6,199 bases of DNA from an uncultured Methanobrevibacter sp. (GTDB lineage: Archaea; Methanobacteriota; Methanobacteria; Methanobacteriales; Methanobacteriaceae). The position numbers and the translations under genes were made by a program. Shown here piece after piece: positions 5,324 through 6,199 of the stretch. The stretch lies in assembly GCA_902783085.1 (NCBI GenBank), contig CACZPT010000166.1:1-6199 (forward strand), read 5' to 3'. Within the stretch, counting starts at the first letter, position 1, and each line of letters begins with the position of its first letter. The notes under the pieces were generated by a model, which had not been told where the DNA came from, did not search any database, and saw only the letters and a list, made by a program, of their open reading frames with translations.

Positions 5324-6199
5324 TTAGTGCCTATTAATTACATATTCTATATTATTAAATCCCAGCACTTCACTAACTTTGATGTTATCTTGCGAAAAGG
5401 ATTTTTCAATATCTTTCAATACTTCTCTTTTTCCTTCATCTTTCATATTTATACTTATTTTATCACCATAATCAATTAATAATATTTCAACATGGACTTT
5501 TTCATTGTTTGAATCAAAAATAGTGTTTATTATCTTACCCAATGTTTCAATAGATGAATTATCCACATTCAAACTTTCTAAATGATTGAACATTTCAGAT
5601 TTCATATTGTCATTTTTGCTTTCTAAAGTATAATTTCTAGTTTTTTCGATTAAACCTTTTCTAATGAAAAACAGTCCATAATATTCGCTGTCATTTCTTT
5701 CAACTATTTTTACATAAATGGCAACAACAACTATTGATAGGACAAAACCTAACGGGAAAGATATCCAAACACTAGTGATGCCCATGTATGGATATAATAT
5801 GAATGTAAAGATTAACGGTCCGAGAAACTCTGAAATGATTGTAATAATCCCAGATTCCACAGTTCTTTCAATTCCTTCATAATAAAACAACAACATAGTT
5901 GAAAATGCCATAGGTATGAATGCTAATGAGTATAGTCTAATTGCATTTTCCACTAATCCATCATTAGGCACTTGATGAAGTTTGAAAAAGATTAATAATC
6001 CATCAGGATACACGAACAGAAATACCGTAAATATTAGTGAAGAGATTAATGTTATTAAAACTGAATTTCTCACAATATGATTTAGGTTATAAAAATCATT
6101 TTGTGCATAATAAATAGGTACAATGGAAGATAATGTTTCGGCAAATCCCATGATTAAAATACTTATTATTAACAATGCCACCACACATACATTGAATAT
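5324..6199 (-). CDS. MATE-type transporter with a C-terminal RsbW-like HATPase domain (partial, 5' end outside the window)
   Basis: The frame stays open to the window edge, so the N-terminal half lies beyond 6199; an internal GTG at 6184-6182 is not the real start. Numbering from that GTG, residues 1-162 carry five or six hydrophobic helices with MATE-like features ('MGFAETLSSIVPIYYAQND', 'AFIPMAFSTMLLFYYEG', 'YPYMGITSVWISFPLG'), i.e. the second half of a 12-helix exporter. After 'KIVERND' comes a roughly 100-residue soluble tail (186-286) arranged like a SpoIIAB/RsbW GHKL ATPase: helix with N220, strand 'KVHVEILLIDYGDKISINM', D249-E-G251 as the G1 box, and 'VLGFNNIEYVI' near the end. The N-box Glu (four before N220) is Gly216 and the usual His is Asp224, and the ATP lid is short, so kinase activity is doubtful. 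The gene converges on the STAS gene, a plausible binding partner for the tail. The MATE call is good; the HATPase call is moderate. Confidence 0.8.
   Translation of the reverse strand: MFNVCVVALLIISILIMGFAETLSSIVPIYYAQNDFYNLNHIVRNSVLITLISSLIFTVFLFVYPDGLLIFFKLHQVPNDGLVENAIRLYSLAFIPMAFSTMLLFYYEGIERTVESGIITIISEFLGPLIFTFILYPYMGITSVWISFPLGFVLSIVVVAIYVKIVERNDSEYYGLFFIRKGLIEKTRNYTLESKNDNMKSEMFNHLESLNVDNSSIETLGKIINTIFDSNNEKVHVEILLIDYGDKISINMKDEGKREVLKDIEKSFSQDNIKVSEVLGFNNIEYVINRH

Noticed and set aside
1..6199. tRNA or rRNA genes, CRISPR arrays
   Set aside because: I saw no cloverleaf-like GC-rich segments, no conserved rRNA sequence and no regularly spaced repeats.

Overview
The window is AT-rich and looks like chromosomal DNA of a methanogenic archaeon, most plausibly a Methanobrevibacter or a close relative in the Methanobacteriales. 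This rests on the codon and base composition, TATA-like promoters, oligo-T runs instead of GC-rich hairpin terminators, and the overall protein style. It is an inference; there is no rRNA or other taxonomic marker in the window.

Left part (1-2998), accessory DNA: a C-terminal piece of an NSS-family sodium symporter (plus strand, probably a pseudogene) converges on a complete 14-helix DHA2-type drug exporter (minus strand, 902-2425). The 573-base gap upstream of the exporter holds its probable promoter. It also holds a short minus-strand block at about 2624-2720 that I read as an orphan IS200/IS605 right end, i.e. the omega-RNA scaffold region, with no tnpB next to it. A 9-bp inverted repeat flanks this block.

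Right part (2999-6199), a signalling cluster: a large membrane protein with a C-terminal SpoIIE/RsbU-type PP2C phosphatase (2999-4897), then a small STAS-domain anti-anti-sigma-like protein (5007-5303). Converging on these is the C-terminal part of a MATE-type transporter that carries a cytoplasmic tail resembling an RsbW/SpoIIAB-type HATPase domain (5324 to beyond the window end). Together these are the three classic parts of a bacterial partner-switching module: phosphatase, STAS switch protein and GHKL kinase.

Archaea have no sigma factors, so the module must control something else. The fusion of the kinase-like domain to a transporter suggests that the output may be the transporter itself. 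The kinase-like domain appears to have lost the catalytic glutamate of its N box, so it may be a binding or pseudokinase domain. This cluster and the orphan omega-RNA-like block are the two things most worth following up.
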